Positions 37,931 to 46,671 of a DNA stretch of 64,000 bases are shown in pieces. Both the position numbers and the translations under genes were made by a program. The DNA lies in contig NZ_PXNQ02000007.1 in assembly GCF_003007735.2 (NCBI RefSeq), positions 186,001 to 250,000 of the forward strand. The letters run 5' to 3'. This DNA is from Paracoccus methylarcula. GTDB taxonomy: Bacteria; Pseudomonadota; Alphaproteobacteria; Rhodobacterales; Rhodobacteraceae. The notes under the pieces are model-generated. The model made no database searches and was not told the origin of the DNA. It saw only the letters and a program-made list of their open reading frames with translations. The stretch's first letter is position 1, and each line of letters opens with the position of its first letter.

Positions 37931-38824
37931 ATGGCCATCACCTTTCGACAATTGCGCTATTTCCTCGTCCTCGCAGAAGAACTGCATTTCGGGCGCGCGG
38001 CGCAAAAGCTGCACATCTCGCAGCCGCCGCTGAGCGCCAGTCTCAAGCAGCTTGAAGAGACCCTTGGCTTCGCGCTGATGGAGCGTTCGCATAGGCTGGT
38101 GCGGCTTACCCCCGCCGGGGCCGTCTATGCCGAACATGCCCGGCGCATCCTGGGCCAGCTTGACGCGGCCGAGGCGCTGGCCGCGCAGGCGGCCAAGCAG
38201 GTCGCCGGCAAGGTCACCATCGGCTTCGTGCCCTCGATGCTGTTTCGCCGGCTGGCCGAGACATTGCGCGAGGTGCAGGACGCCTATCCCGAAATCGAGT
38301 TGCGCCTGCACGAGATGAACACCGCCCGGCAGGTCGAGGCGTTGCTTGCGCATCGAGTCGATCTCGGCTTCGTCCATTCCGTGCCGTTCCCTGAGACGAT
38401 CACCGAACATGTGCTTGGCACCGAACGGATGCTGTGCTGCGTGCCGCGTGACCACCCCCTGGCGGGGCGCAGCCGGATACGGGTGTCCGATCTGGCGGGC
38501 GAACGGGTGCTGATCTTCGCGCGCGAATTCGCCCCGCATTTCCATGACAAGATCGCCACGCTTTTGCAGGCGGCGGATAACCGGCCTTTCGACGGCTATC
38601 GGATCCAGCACTGGTTTACCGTGGTGGCGCTGGTCGGTCAGGGGATGGGGATCTCGCTGGTTCCGCAATCGCTGGCCAGAAGCAGCTTTGCCAATGTGCG
38701 ATATATCGAGATCGAGGAAGCGGCAGCCGAGCATCGGATCTCGCTGATCTGGAGGGATGAGAACCTCACCGACACGGCACGGCATTTCATCCGCTTCGTG
38801 ACCGGGCAGGCGGATCAGTTCTGA
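37931..38824 (+). CDS. LysR-type transcriptional regulator 1
   Basis: 297-residue regulator. The winged HTH reads FRQLRYFLVLAEELHFGRAAQKLHISQPPLSASLKQLEETLG and a substrate-binding domain follows (GKVTIGFVPSMLFRRLAETL ... VVALVGQGMGISLVPQSLA), of the BenM/CatM-like branch. The ATG at 37931 was preferred to an upstream TTG because the conserved family start is M-x-x-FRQLRYF. It is divergent from the AidB-like gene; downstream lies the DUF35/thiolase operon. The sequence in front of it recurs at 52951-53017 upstream of a TAXI gene, so the regulator may control both loci. Confidence 0.9.
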   Translation: MAITFRQLRYFLVLAEELHFGRAAQKLHISQPPLSASLKQLEETLGFALMERSHRLVRLTPAGAVYAEHARRILGQLDAAEALAAQAAKQVAGKVTIGFVPSMLFRRLAETLREVQDAYPEIELRLHEMNTARQVEALLAHRVDLGFVHSVPFPETITEHVLGTERMLCCVPRDHPLAGRSRIRVSDLAGERVLIFAREFAPHFHDKIATLLQAADNRPFDGYRIQHWFTVVALVGQGMGISLVPQSLARSSFANVRYIEIEEAAAEHRISLIWRDENLTDTARHFIRFVTGQADQF

Positions 38825-38834
38825 TTGTTCGCGC

Positions 38835-38853
38835 CGGGGCCTCGAAAGCCCCG
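38835..38853 (+). terminator. Hairpin after lysR 1
   Basis: Stem CGGGGC / GCCCCG (6 bp) with loop CTCGAAA, 10 nt after the lysR stop. No T-tract. It probably separates lysR from the downstream operon. Confidence 0.5.
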
Positions 38854-38863
38854 CCCACAGGAA

Positions 38864-38878
38864 ATGCCGATCCGGCAT
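38864..38878. promoter_or_regulatory. Inverted repeat before the DUF35 operon
   Basis: ATGCCG-ATC-CGGCAT has perfect 6-bp arms. A weak promoter candidate follows (TTGAAC at 38901, CATCAT at 38924, 17-nt spacing). It could be an operator of the catabolic operon that begins at 38961. Confidence 0.4.
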
Positions 38879-38960
38879 GGCTGAAATCATCAACATGCAT
38901 TTGAACAATGGCCCGCCAGCGGACATCATCCCCATGACGAGATAAACCGGGGAGGAGAGC

Positions 38961-39329
38961 ATGTCGCATGACGCGCTCGGGCCGCAAAAGGCATTCGAGG
39001 CCTATCTGGCCGACGGCAAATTCATGATCCAGAGATCGCGTTCGACCGGGACTTACCTGTTCTGGCCGCGGGTGATGGTGCCGGGTTCGGGCGAGGCTGA
39101 TCTCGAATGGGTTCCCGCCAGCGGCATGGGCCGGGTCTATTCGATCACCGTCAATCGCAAGCGGGATGGCGATCACAACGTCGCGCTGATCGATCTTGAC
39201 GAGGGACCGCGAATGATGGCGACCGTGGCGGGGGTTGAAACCATCGCCATCGGCGCCCGCGTGCGCGCTCGGATCGAGGCCGGGGAAACGCCGCGCGTGG
39301 TCTTTGATCCGGTCGGGGAGGACGCGTGA
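38961..39329 (+). CDS. DUF35 OB-fold protein without zinc-ribbon cysteines
   Basis: 122-residue protein of the DUF35 (OB-fold nucleic-acid-binding-like) family that normally pairs with thiolase-like enzymes. Residues FWPRVMVPGSGEADLEWVPASGMGRVYSITV match the family where the rubredoxin-like zinc ribbon runs into the OB fold. The protein has no cysteine at all, so the metal ribbon is lost. Strong GGGGAGGAGA site. The stop overlaps the start of the thiolase-like gene (TGATG). In steroid degraders such pairs form the Ltp2-DUF35 aldolase complex. A scaffolding or acyl-CoA channelling role here is inference. Confidence 0.8.
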   Translation: MSHDALGPQKAFEAYLADGKFMIQRSRSTGTYLFWPRVMVPGSGEADLEWVPASGMGRVYSITVNRKRDGDHNVALIDLDEGPRMMATVAGVETIAIGARVRARIEAGETPRVVFDPVGEDA

Positions 39330-40480
39330 TGGCTCATCCGATCAGGGGACGCACGGCGATTGTCGGCATGGCTACGGCGGGCATGGGCGAGGCTCCGGGC
39401 TATTCCGCCATCGAATTGCTGGGGCAGGCGACGCTCGGCGCGCTGAGCGATGCGGGTCTGAAGCTCTCGGATATCGACGGCATTTTCGCGGCCACCAGCG
39501 GACATGCCTTTCCAACCATGAGCGTGGCCGAATATCTGGGGGTGAAGCCGAAATTCTTCGACGGCACCAATATCGGCGGCTCCAGCTTCGAGATGCATCT
39601 TCTGCAGGCCTCGCTGGCCATCGAGGCCGGGCTCTGCGAGGTGGCGCTGATCTGCTATGGCTCGAACCAGCGCACCGCCGGGGGGCGGCTGGTCTCGATG
39701 TCCGAGCCGCAATGGCACGAGACCCCCTATGGACCGCGTCACCCGATCACTGCCTATGCGCTGGCGGCGGCACGGCATATGCATGAATACGGCACCAGCC
39801 GGGAACAACTGGCCGATGTTGCGGTGGCGGCGCGGCAATGGGCCAACCTGAACCCCGAGGCCTTTGCCCATGGCCCGCTGACACGCGAGGATGTGCTGGC
39901 CAGCCGGATGGTGTCCGATCCGCTGACCAAGGGGGATTGCTGCCTTGTCACCGACGGCGCGGCGGCCTGCATCCTCGTCAGCGCCGACAGGGCAAAGGAT
40001 TTCCCGCAAAAGCCCGCCTATTTCCTTGGCGCGGCGGGGGCGAACTGGCACCGCTCGATCGTCGCGATGCCGGACCTGACCGTGACCGCGGCTTCTGAAA
40101 GCGGGCCCCGGGCGTTCGAGATGGCGGGCTTGCGGCACAGCGATGTCGATCTGCTGATGCTTTACGATGCCTTCACCATCAACACGATCCTGTTCCTGGA
40201 GGATCTCGGCTTCTGCCCAAAGGGCGAAGGCGGGCGTTTCGTCGAGGGCGGACGGATCGCGCCGGGAGGGGAACTGGCCGTGAATACCAATGGCGGCGGG
40301 CTGTCCTGCGTGCATCCCGGCATGTATGGCATGTTCCTGATCGCCGAGGCCGTCGCGCAGATCCGGGGACAGGCGGGCGAGCGTCAGCTTGAGCGCGCCG
40401 ATATCGCCTTGCTGCATGGCAATGGCGGCACGCTCTCCAGCCAGGTCACGGCATTCCTTGGATCCGAAAATGCGATATGA
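39329..40480 (+). CDS. Thiolase-like protein lacking the nucleophilic cysteine (Ltp2/SCP-x type)
   Basis: 383-residue thiolase-superfamily protein. Where thiolases have the nucleophile (VNxxCASG), this one reads TNIGGSSFEMHL, so it cannot form the usual acyl-enzyme. Other conserved parts are LMLYDAFTINTILFLEDLGFC and NTNGGGLSCVHPGMYGM. Tyr residues in the last two segments correspond in position to those known to act in the Ltp2 retro-aldolase. Pairing with the DUF35 gene strengthens that reading. The predicted job is C-C cleavage of a beta-hydroxyacyl-CoA, releasing acetyl- or propionyl-CoA. This is inference from residues and context, and an inactive thiolase is possible. Confidence 0.75.
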   Translation: MAHPIRGRTAIVGMATAGMGEAPGYSAIELLGQATLGALSDAGLKLSDIDGIFAATSGHAFPTMSVAEYLGVKPKFFDGTNIGGSSFEMHLLQASLAIEAGLCEVALICYGSNQRTAGGRLVSMSEPQWHETPYGPRHPITAYALAAARHMHEYGTSREQLADVAVAARQWANLNPEAFAHGPLTREDVLASRMVSDPLTKGDCCLVTDGAAACILVSADRAKDFPQKPAYFLGAAGANWHRSIVAMPDLTVTAASESGPRAFEMAGLRHSDVDLLMLYDAFTINTILFLEDLGFCPKGEGGRFVEGGRIAPGGELAVNTNGGGLSCVHPGMYGMFLIAEAVAQIRGQAGERQLERADIALLHGNGGTLSSQVTAFLGSENAI

Positions 40481-42587
40481 TTTCGGTGGCTTGTCGCGGC
40501 TTCTTGAACCGGATTCTGTCGCGATCATCGGCGCCTCCGCCGATCCGACCCGCATAGGTGGCAGACCGATCCGGGTCATGCTTCAAGGGGGCTTTCGCGG
40601 GCGCATCCTGCCGGTGAACCCCAAGCGCGACCGCGTGCAGGACCTGACCTGCTATCCCGATATTGCCGCCTTGCCCGAGGCGCCGGATGCCGCCATCGTC
40701 GCGGTTCCCGCCCATGCCGCCCTGGATGCCGTCGATGCCCTGGGCCAGCGCGGATGCAAGACGGTCACGATGTTCACTGCCGGTTTCGCGGAACTGGGCG
40801 AGGATGGGCGCAGGGAGCAAGAGCGTCTCGTCACGCTGGTTCGGCAGCATGGCATGCGCCTGTTGGGGCCGAATACGCTTGGATGCTGGAATGTGGATCT
40901 GGGCTATTTCGGCAGTTTCACCTCGTCGCTGGATCTGGGCTACCCGCTGCCGGGCAAGATCGGCATGGCCAGCCAGTCCGGCGCTTTCGGCACCCATGTC
41001 GCGGCGGTGGCGCGCAGGCGCGGGATCGGTGTGCCGGTCCTGGTCGCGACCGGGAACGAGGCCGATATCACGGTTGCCGATGCCATCGGCTGGATGGCCC
41101 AGAGCGACCGCATCGACGTGATCTGCGCCTATCAGGAAGGTTTCACCGATCCGGGCCGGATGCTCGCGGCCCTTGATGCCGCGCGGCAGGCGGGCAAGCC
41201 CGTGTTCATCCTGAAAAGCGGGCGCAGCGAGGTGGGGGGACGCGCCGCCGCCTCTCATACCGCCTCGCTGGCGGGTGACGATGCCGTCGCGGACGAGGTT
41301 CTGCGCGCGCATGGGACCATGCGTGTCAATGATACCGAGCAGATGCTGGACCTGGCCTATGTGGCGCGTAAGCGGATCTATCCCGTCGATAACAGCCTTG
41401 GCGTGATCACCGTCTCGGGCGGGGCGGGGATCGTTGCCAGCGACGAGGCCGAGCAGCAGGGCCTGCCGATGCCGCCCATGCCGCCCGAGGCGCAGGCCGA
41501 ACTGCGCGCGCTTCTGCCCTTTTGCGCGCCCGCCAACCCGGTGGATTGCACGGCGCAGGCGCTGAACGACCTGAACCTGTTCAGGGCCTTCATCCATGCC
41601 GCGCTCGACAAGGGGGGTTACCGCTCGGTGATCTGCTTTGCCACCACCGTCGCGGGCAGCCCGGACATGGCGCCCCGGCTTCTGGAGGCGCTCTTGCCCC
41701 TGCGCGAGGAATTCCCCGACCGGCTGATCGTCATCTGCGCGGTCGCCCCGCCCGAGATCGTCGAACGCTATGAAAAGGCGGGCTTCCTGGTCTTCGAGGA
41801 TCCAAGCCGCGCGACCCGTGCGCTGGCTGCGATGGGGCGGGTGGGCAAACTCCTGTCGGCAAGGGGCGCGCGGTTGGAAGCCCGGTCCGATATTCACCTG
41901 CCTTCGACCGCGCCCGACGAGTTCCAGTCCAAGGCGCTCTTGGCCAAGGCGGGCATCGCGGTTTCGCCTGAAAAGATGGTCCACAGCGCCGAAGAGGCGC
42001 GCGATGCCGCGACCGGGATCGGCTTTCCCGTGGTGATGAAGATCGTCTCGCCCGACATCCTGCATAAATCCGATATCGGCGGGGTTCGCCTGAACGTGAC
42101 CTCTGCGGATGAGGCCGCATCCGTCCATGACGAGTTGCTTGCCGCCGCCCGCAAGCATCGCCCCGATGCAGGCATCAACGGGATACTGGTGGCGCAGCAG
42201 GTCAGCGGCGGGGTCGAGTGCTTCATGGGCATCAGCCGCGATCCTTCTTTCGGCCCCATCGCCGCTTTCGGGCTGGGCGGGATCTTTGTCGAGATCCTGC
42301 GCGACATCGCCCTGCGCCAATGCCCCTTCGATCAGGAAACCGCGCGCGAGATGATCCTGTCGATCCGCGGCGCTACGATCCTGACCGGCGCGCGTGGCCG
42401 CCCCCCGGCCGATCTGGACGCGCTGGCCCGCACGCTCTCTCGCCTGTCGCATTTCGCAGCCGGAGCCGGTCCGCGCCTGCTCTCGGTCGATCTCAACCCG
42501 GTCATGGCCTTGCCAGCGGGGCAGGGCGCCGTGGCGCTGGACGCGGTGATCGAATTGCAAGAGGAGGAACCCGCTCATGCCGATTGA
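40470..42587 (+). CDS. ADP-forming acyl-CoA synthetase (acetate-CoA ligase family)
   Basis: 705-residue single-chain NDP-forming acyl-CoA ligase. Domains in order: CoA-binding Rossmann (SVAIIGASADPTRIGGRP), succinyl-CoA-ligase-like domain with the phospho-histidine His263 in SHTASLAGDD, a second ligase-like domain, and a C-terminal ATP-grasp (FPVVMKIVSPDILHKSDIGGV; LSVDLNPVMAL). It would activate an organic acid at the cost of ATP to ADP, reversibly. The start at 40470 overlaps the thiolase-like gene by 11 nt; a longer start is inside that gene and unlikely. The substrate is probably an acid imported by one of the TRAP systems. Confidence 0.88.
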   Translation: MRYDFGGLSRLLEPDSVAIIGASADPTRIGGRPIRVMLQGGFRGRILPVNPKRDRVQDLTCYPDIAALPEAPDAAIVAVPAHAALDAVDALGQRGCKTVTMFTAGFAELGEDGRREQERLVTLVRQHGMRLLGPNTLGCWNVDLGYFGSFTSSLDLGYPLPGKIGMASQSGAFGTHVAAVARRRGIGVPVLVATGNEADITVADAIGWMAQSDRIDVICAYQEGFTDPGRMLAALDAARQAGKPVFILKSGRSEVGGRAAASHTASLAGDDAVADEVLRAHGTMRVNDTEQMLDLAYVARKRIYPVDNSLGVITVSGGAGIVASDEAEQQGLPMPPMPPEAQAELRALLPFCAPANPVDCTAQALNDLNLFRAFIHAALDKGGYRSVICFATTVAGSPDMAPRLLEALLPLREEFPDRLIVICAVAPPEIVERYEKAGFLVFEDPSRATRALAAMGRVGKLLSARGARLEARSDIHLPSTAPDEFQSKALLAKAGIAVSPEKMVHSAEEARDAATGIGFPVVMKIVSPDILHKSDIGGVRLNVTSADEAASVHDELLAAARKHRPDAGINGILVAQQVSGGVECFMGISRDPSFGPIAAFGLGGIFVEILRDIALRQCPFDQETAREMILSIRGATILTGARGRPPADLDALARTLSRLSHFAAGAGPRLLSVDLNPVMALPAGQGAVALDAVIELQEEEPAHAD

Positions 42588-43431
42588 TCCCCAGCATCTG
42601 CTGAATTTTGACATCCCCGAGATCCGTCAGGATTATGGCCCCCGCGACTGCGCCTTTTACGCGCTGTCGATCGGGTTGGGGCAGGATCCGATGGACCCTG
42701 AGCAATTGCGCTTTGCCGGGGGACTGCCCGAGATCCCGCCCTTTCCGACCATGCCGCTGGTGCTGGGCCATCCCGGTTTCTGGCTGGTCGATCCGCGCAC
42801 CGGGGTCGATGCCGTCAAGGTGGTGCATGGCGAGCAGGGCATCACCATCCATGAACCCCTGCCGCCATCGGGCAGTGTCACCGGCAAGACCCGTGTGACC
42901 GGGCTGATCGACAAGGGCGAGGGGCGCGGCGCGCTGATGTATTCCGAAAAGGAGCTGCGCGACACGGCGACCGGCAGGCTTCTGGCGACCACGACCAGCA
43001 CTACCTTCCTGCGCGGCGATGGCGGTTTCGGCGGCCCGAACAGCCCGGCCAAACCCACCCATCACCTGCCCGAGACGGAACCGGATATCGTGATCGACAG
43101 CCCGACCCGGCCCGAGCAGGCGCTCTGGTATCGCTGGAACGGCGATGACAACCGGCTGCATCTTGACCCGGAAATCGCCGCGCAGGCGGGATTCCAGCGG
43201 CCGATCCTGCACGGGCTCTGTTCGCTCGGCGTGGCGGCCAAGGCGCTTTTGCAAGGGCTATGCAGCAATGATCCGGCGCGGTTCCGGGGGCTGGAGGCGC
43301 GCTTTACCGCGACGGTGACTCCGGGCGAGACATTGCGGACCGAGATCTGGAAGGACGGCTCTTTCCGGACCCGCGTGGTCGAACGCGACGTGATCGCCAT
43401 CGGCAATGGCCGCTGCATATTCGTTAGCTGA
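42577..43431 (+). CDS. MaoC-like enoyl-CoA hydratase (hydratase 2)
   Basis: 284-residue double hot-dog protein. The second half has the hydratase-2 motif: YRWNGDDNRLHLDPEIA followed by AGFQRPILHGLCSLG, with the catalytic Asp and His. The first half is a decayed hot-dog, as usual in the family. It adds water to a trans-2-enoyl-CoA to give the R-3-hydroxyacyl-CoA. It overlaps the ligase gene by 11 nt and precedes the tandem acyl-CoA dehydrogenase by 12 nt. The SDR gene downstream may oxidise its product. Confidence 0.9.
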   Translation: MPIDPQHLLNFDIPEIRQDYGPRDCAFYALSIGLGQDPMDPEQLRFAGGLPEIPPFPTMPLVLGHPGFWLVDPRTGVDAVKVVHGEQGITIHEPLPPSGSVTGKTRVTGLIDKGEGRGALMYSEKELRDTATGRLLATTTSTTFLRGDGGFGGPNSPAKPTHHLPETEPDIVIDSPTRPEQALWYRWNGDDNRLHLDPEIAAQAGFQRPILHGLCSLGVAAKALLQGLCSNDPARFRGLEARFTATVTPGETLRTEIWKDGSFRTRVVERDVIAIGNGRCIFVS

Positions 43432-43443
43432 GGAGATGCCCGG

Positions 43444-45717
43444 ATGAGTCTTGCGGCACAGATCGAGGATGAAGAACGGCAGGACCAGATCCGCATGCTG
43501 ATCGACAGCGCGGCGGGGATCGCCCCCCGGCAGGGCGATTTCTCGCGGTTGCGGGGTCTGCGCTTCACGCAGCCGGGGATCGACCGCGCCACCTGGTCGA
43601 GGATCGCGGAAATGGGCTGGCTCGGGTTGCGCCTGCCCGAGGATGCGGGCGGCGCGGGGCTCGGCGCGCTCGAATATGCCGCGCTTGCCTGCGAGGCAGG
43701 CGCAGCCCTGCTGCCCGAACCCCTTATCGAGGCGCAGCTTGCCATCGACATGATGGGCGCGGTGACCCCGCCAGCGGTGCTGACAGGGGACGAGATCATC
43801 CTGCCGGCATGGGCCTCTGTCCCCGATGGGCTGGATCCGGCAGGGGGCGTGCAGGTCGAGGGGGGCAATCGCCTGAACGGCGAAAAGCTTTTCGTGCCGA
43901 TGGCCGAGGCCGCCGACCGTTTGCTGGTGACGACCGGTGAGGGCATGTTCCTCGTGGCGAGATCCGATGTGCAGGTCGACAGCAGGCCGACTCAGGATGG
44001 CGGGCATCTGGCGGTACTGCGGTTCCGGGACAGTCCCGCGACACCGGTTCCCGGATCGCCCGGCCCGGCACTGGAGGCAGCGGCGCTTGCGGTTTCGGCT
44101 TATCTGCTGGGCGCGATGGAGCGCAGCTTCGAAATCACGCTGGATTACCTGAAGACGCGGCGGCAATTCGGTCGCCCCATCGGCAGTTTCCAGGTGCTGC
44201 AGCACCGCACCGTTGATCTGAAGCTGCAGATCGAGATCACCCGCGCGGTCCTGCGTGATGCCTGCGTGGCGATGGATGACGGGCGAAACGTGGCGGCTGC
44301 GGTGTCGCGGCTCAAGGCGCGGGCCGCGGATGCCGCGATGCTGGTCACGCGTCAGGCGATCCAGTTGCACGGCGCGATAGGTTATACCGACGAGGCCGAT
44401 ATCGGCCTGTTCCTGCGCAAGGCGCTGACGATCGGCAATCGCTACGGGTCGCCCGATTGGCACCGCGCACGCCATGCCGAACTGACCGGAGATGACATCG
44501 CCGAAGGTCGTATCGCGCTTCGTCAGGATCCCGCGCCGCTGCCCGCCATCGAGCCCGAACCGCACCAGGACCTGAACCCGCTGCCAGACCTGGATTTCCG
44601 CGCCACCGTCCGGCGCTGGATCGAGGCCAATTACCCGCCGCATCTGCGCAACCCGCAACGCCGCCTGCATATTGCCGAGGGGCGGCCATGGTATGACGCG
44701 CTGTCCCGGCAGGGCTGGCTTGCCCCGAACTGGCCGCGTGAACATGGCGGCATGGGCCTGTCCCCCGCCAAGCATTTGATCCTGATCGAGGAGATGGAAC
44801 GTCACGGTGCTGCCCGGCTGCCCGATCAGGGCATTACCATGGTCGGCCCGCTGCTGATCCGCCACGGCACCGAGGCGCAACGCGCCCATCACCTGCCGCG
44901 GATCCTGTCGGGCGAGATCATCTGGTGCCAGGGCTATTCGGAACCCGATGCGGGCTCGGATCTCGCGGCGCTGCGCACCAGTGCCATGCGCGAGGGCGAT
45001 GAATGGGTGATCAACGGCCAGAAGATCTGGACGACGCTCGGCCTGGACGGCGACTGGATTTTCGTCCTTGCCCGCACCGACATGCAGGCGCCAAAGCAGA
45101 AGGGCATCAGCTTTTTCATCATGCCGGTCACCACAAAGGGGATCGAGATCCGCCCGATCCTCAATCTCGACCGCCATGACGAATTCTGCGAGGTGTTCTT
45201 CCGCGATGTCCGCATCCCCGCCGACTCGATCGTCGGAGAGGTCAACCAGGGCTGGACCATCGCCAAGAACCTGCTCGGCTTCGAGCGCATCTTCCTTGGC
45301 TCACCGTTTCAGGCCACCGGCGCGCTGGATCACCTGACGCGGCTGATCCGTCATCTGGGCCGCCAGGACGATCCCGCCATCCGGGTAATGCTGAACGAAT
45401 TGCGGATGGAACTGGAGGATCACAAATCCCTCTACACGACCTTCGCCGATCAGGTCCGGCGCGGAGAAAGCCTTGGCCCCGATGTGTCGATGCTCAAGAT
45501 CAACCTCTCGGCCCTGTATCAGAAGATCACCGACCGGATGATCGGGATCGCCGGTGAGCATGCCGCGCTGCTCGACCCGCTGCAGGATGATCGCAGTCTC
45601 TACCCGGCCAGTGCCTTCATCCAGGCGCGGCCTCATTCGATCTATGGCGGCTCATCCGAGATCCAGAAGAATATCGTGGCCAAGCAAGTGCTGGGCCTGA
45701 GCGAAACCATGCGCTGA
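43444..45717 (+). CDS. Tandem acyl-CoA dehydrogenase fusion
   Basis: 757 residues comprising two acyl-CoA dehydrogenase-like halves. Residues 1 to about 375 form a divergent first copy (WLGLRLPEDAGGAGLGALEY; YLKTRRQFGRPIGSFQVLQ; QLHGAIGYTDEADIGLFLRK). Residues from about 385 to the end form a second, standard copy (WCQGYSEPDAGSDLAALRT; INGQKIWTTLGLDGDWIF; SIYGGSSEIQKNIVAKQVLG). The C-terminal loop has GGSSEIQ instead of a Glu-bearing EGT, so the catalytic base lies elsewhere. Such heteromeric pairs (as in ChsE1-ChsE2) are used for ring-bearing or branched acyl-CoAs; here they are fused into one chain. Confidence 0.88.
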   Translation: MSLAAQIEDEERQDQIRMLIDSAAGIAPRQGDFSRLRGLRFTQPGIDRATWSRIAEMGWLGLRLPEDAGGAGLGALEYAALACEAGAALLPEPLIEAQLAIDMMGAVTPPAVLTGDEIILPAWASVPDGLDPAGGVQVEGGNRLNGEKLFVPMAEAADRLLVTTGEGMFLVARSDVQVDSRPTQDGGHLAVLRFRDSPATPVPGSPGPALEAAALAVSAYLLGAMERSFEITLDYLKTRRQFGRPIGSFQVLQHRTVDLKLQIEITRAVLRDACVAMDDGRNVAAAVSRLKARAADAAMLVTRQAIQLHGAIGYTDEADIGLFLRKALTIGNRYGSPDWHRARHAELTGDDIAEGRIALRQDPAPLPAIEPEPHQDLNPLPDLDFRATVRRWIEANYPPHLRNPQRRLHIAEGRPWYDALSRQGWLAPNWPREHGGMGLSPAKHLILIEEMERHGAARLPDQGITMVGPLLIRHGTEAQRAHHLPRILSGEIIWCQGYSEPDAGSDLAALRTSAMREGDEWVINGQKIWTTLGLDGDWIFVLARTDMQAPKQKGISFFIMPVTTKGIEIRPILNLDRHDEFCEVFFRDVRIPADSIVGEVNQGWTIAKNLLGFERIFLGSPFQATGALDHLTRLIRHLGRQDDPAIRVMLNELRMELEDHKSLYTTFADQVRRGESLGPDVSMLKINLSALYQKITDRMIGIAGEHAALLDPLQDDRSLYPASAFIQARPHSIYGGSSEIQKNIVAKQVLGLSETMR

Positions 45718-45728
45718 AGGAGGAAAAG

Positions 45729-46649
45729 ATGACAATCGACCTGGGGCTGAAGGACAAGGTGGCAATCGTGACCGGGGCGGGGGGCGGCATCGGCCGGGCC
45801 ATAGCCGTGGAAATGGCCCGCGCGGGTGCCAAGATCGTCATCAACGATATCGGCGTCTCACTGGGCGGCGAGGGCGGCTCGGCCAGCCCGGCCGAGGAAA
45901 CCAGGGCGATGATCGAGGCCGCCGGGGGCGAAGCCGCGATCAACACTGACAGCGTCGCCGATTGGGACAGCGCGCAAAAGATCGTGCAATGCGCGATGGA
46001 CAGTTTCGGTCGTCTCGACGCGGTGGTGAACAATGCCGGTATCCTGCGCGACGCGATCTTTCACAAGATGGACCCGGCGGATTGGAAATCCGTCATCGAC
46101 GTGCACCTGAACGGCAGCTTCTATGTCAGCCGCGCCGCCGCGCCGCTGTTCCGCGAACAGCATGGCGGTGCCTTCGTGCATATGACCTCGACCTCGGGGC
46201 TGATCGGCAATGTCGGGCAGGCCAATTACTCGGCGGCCAAGCTGGGCATCGCGGCGCTGTCGAAATCCATCGCTCTGGACATGAAACGCTATAATGTCCG
46301 CTCGAACTGCATCGCGCCTTTCGCATGGAGCCGGATGACCAGCTCGATCCCCGCCAATACGCCCGAGGAAAAGGCGCGGGTCGAAAAGCTGCAACGCATG
46401 ACACCCGAGACCAACGCCCCGCTGGCGGTCTTCCTGGCGTCCGAGGCCGCGCGCGAGGTGACGGGCCAGATCTTTGCCGCCCGGCTGAACGAACTGTTCC
46501 TGTTCAACCAGCCCCGCCCGGTCCGCAGCGCCCATGCCGATGGCGGCTGGACGCCCGAAATGATCGCCGAGCGCGCCTTGCCCGCCTTTCGCGCCGGTTT
46601 CCAGCCGGTAGATGTCAGCGGCGATGTCTTCGCATGGGATCCGATGTGA
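45729..46649 (+). CDS. SDR oxidoreductase, probable R-3-hydroxyacyl-CoA dehydrogenase
   Basis: 306-residue short-chain dehydrogenase. Nucleotide-binding TGAGGGIG at 15-22, NNAGI near 101, catalytic Tyr167 and Lys171 (YSAAK), and a serine in MTSTSG. The long loop after strand 2 (VSLGGEGGSASPAEETRAMI) is that of multifunctional-enzyme-2-type hydroxyacyl-CoA dehydrogenases. The C-terminal tail of about 50 residues extends beyond a core SDR. AAGGAGGA overlaps the preceding stop. Likely oxidises the MaoC product to a 3-ketoacyl-CoA. The following transporter gene begins 22 nt later. Confidence 0.88.
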   Translation: MTIDLGLKDKVAIVTGAGGGIGRAIAVEMARAGAKIVINDIGVSLGGEGGSASPAEETRAMIEAAGGEAAINTDSVADWDSAQKIVQCAMDSFGRLDAVVNNAGILRDAIFHKMDPADWKSVIDVHLNGSFYVSRAAAPLFREQHGGAFVHMTSTSGLIGNVGQANYSAAKLGIAALSKSIALDMKRYNVRSNCIAPFAWSRMTSSIPANTPEEKARVEKLQRMTPETNAPLAVFLASEAAREVTGQIFAARLNELFLFNQPRPVRSAHADGGWTPEMIAERALPAFRAGFQPVDVSGDVFAWDPM

Positions 46650-46671
46650 GCCGGGGCGCGGAAAAGGTCTC

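Noticed and set aside
43258-45177. Open frame of 639 codons on the minus strand
   Set aside because: Shadow of the tandem acyl-CoA dehydrogenase, which has convincing motifs on the plus strand.
46612-46671. Upstream ATG start for the membrane transporter
   Set aside because: It lies inside the SDR gene, encodes a hydrophilic leader without family support, and the GTG at 46672 has a better ribosome site.
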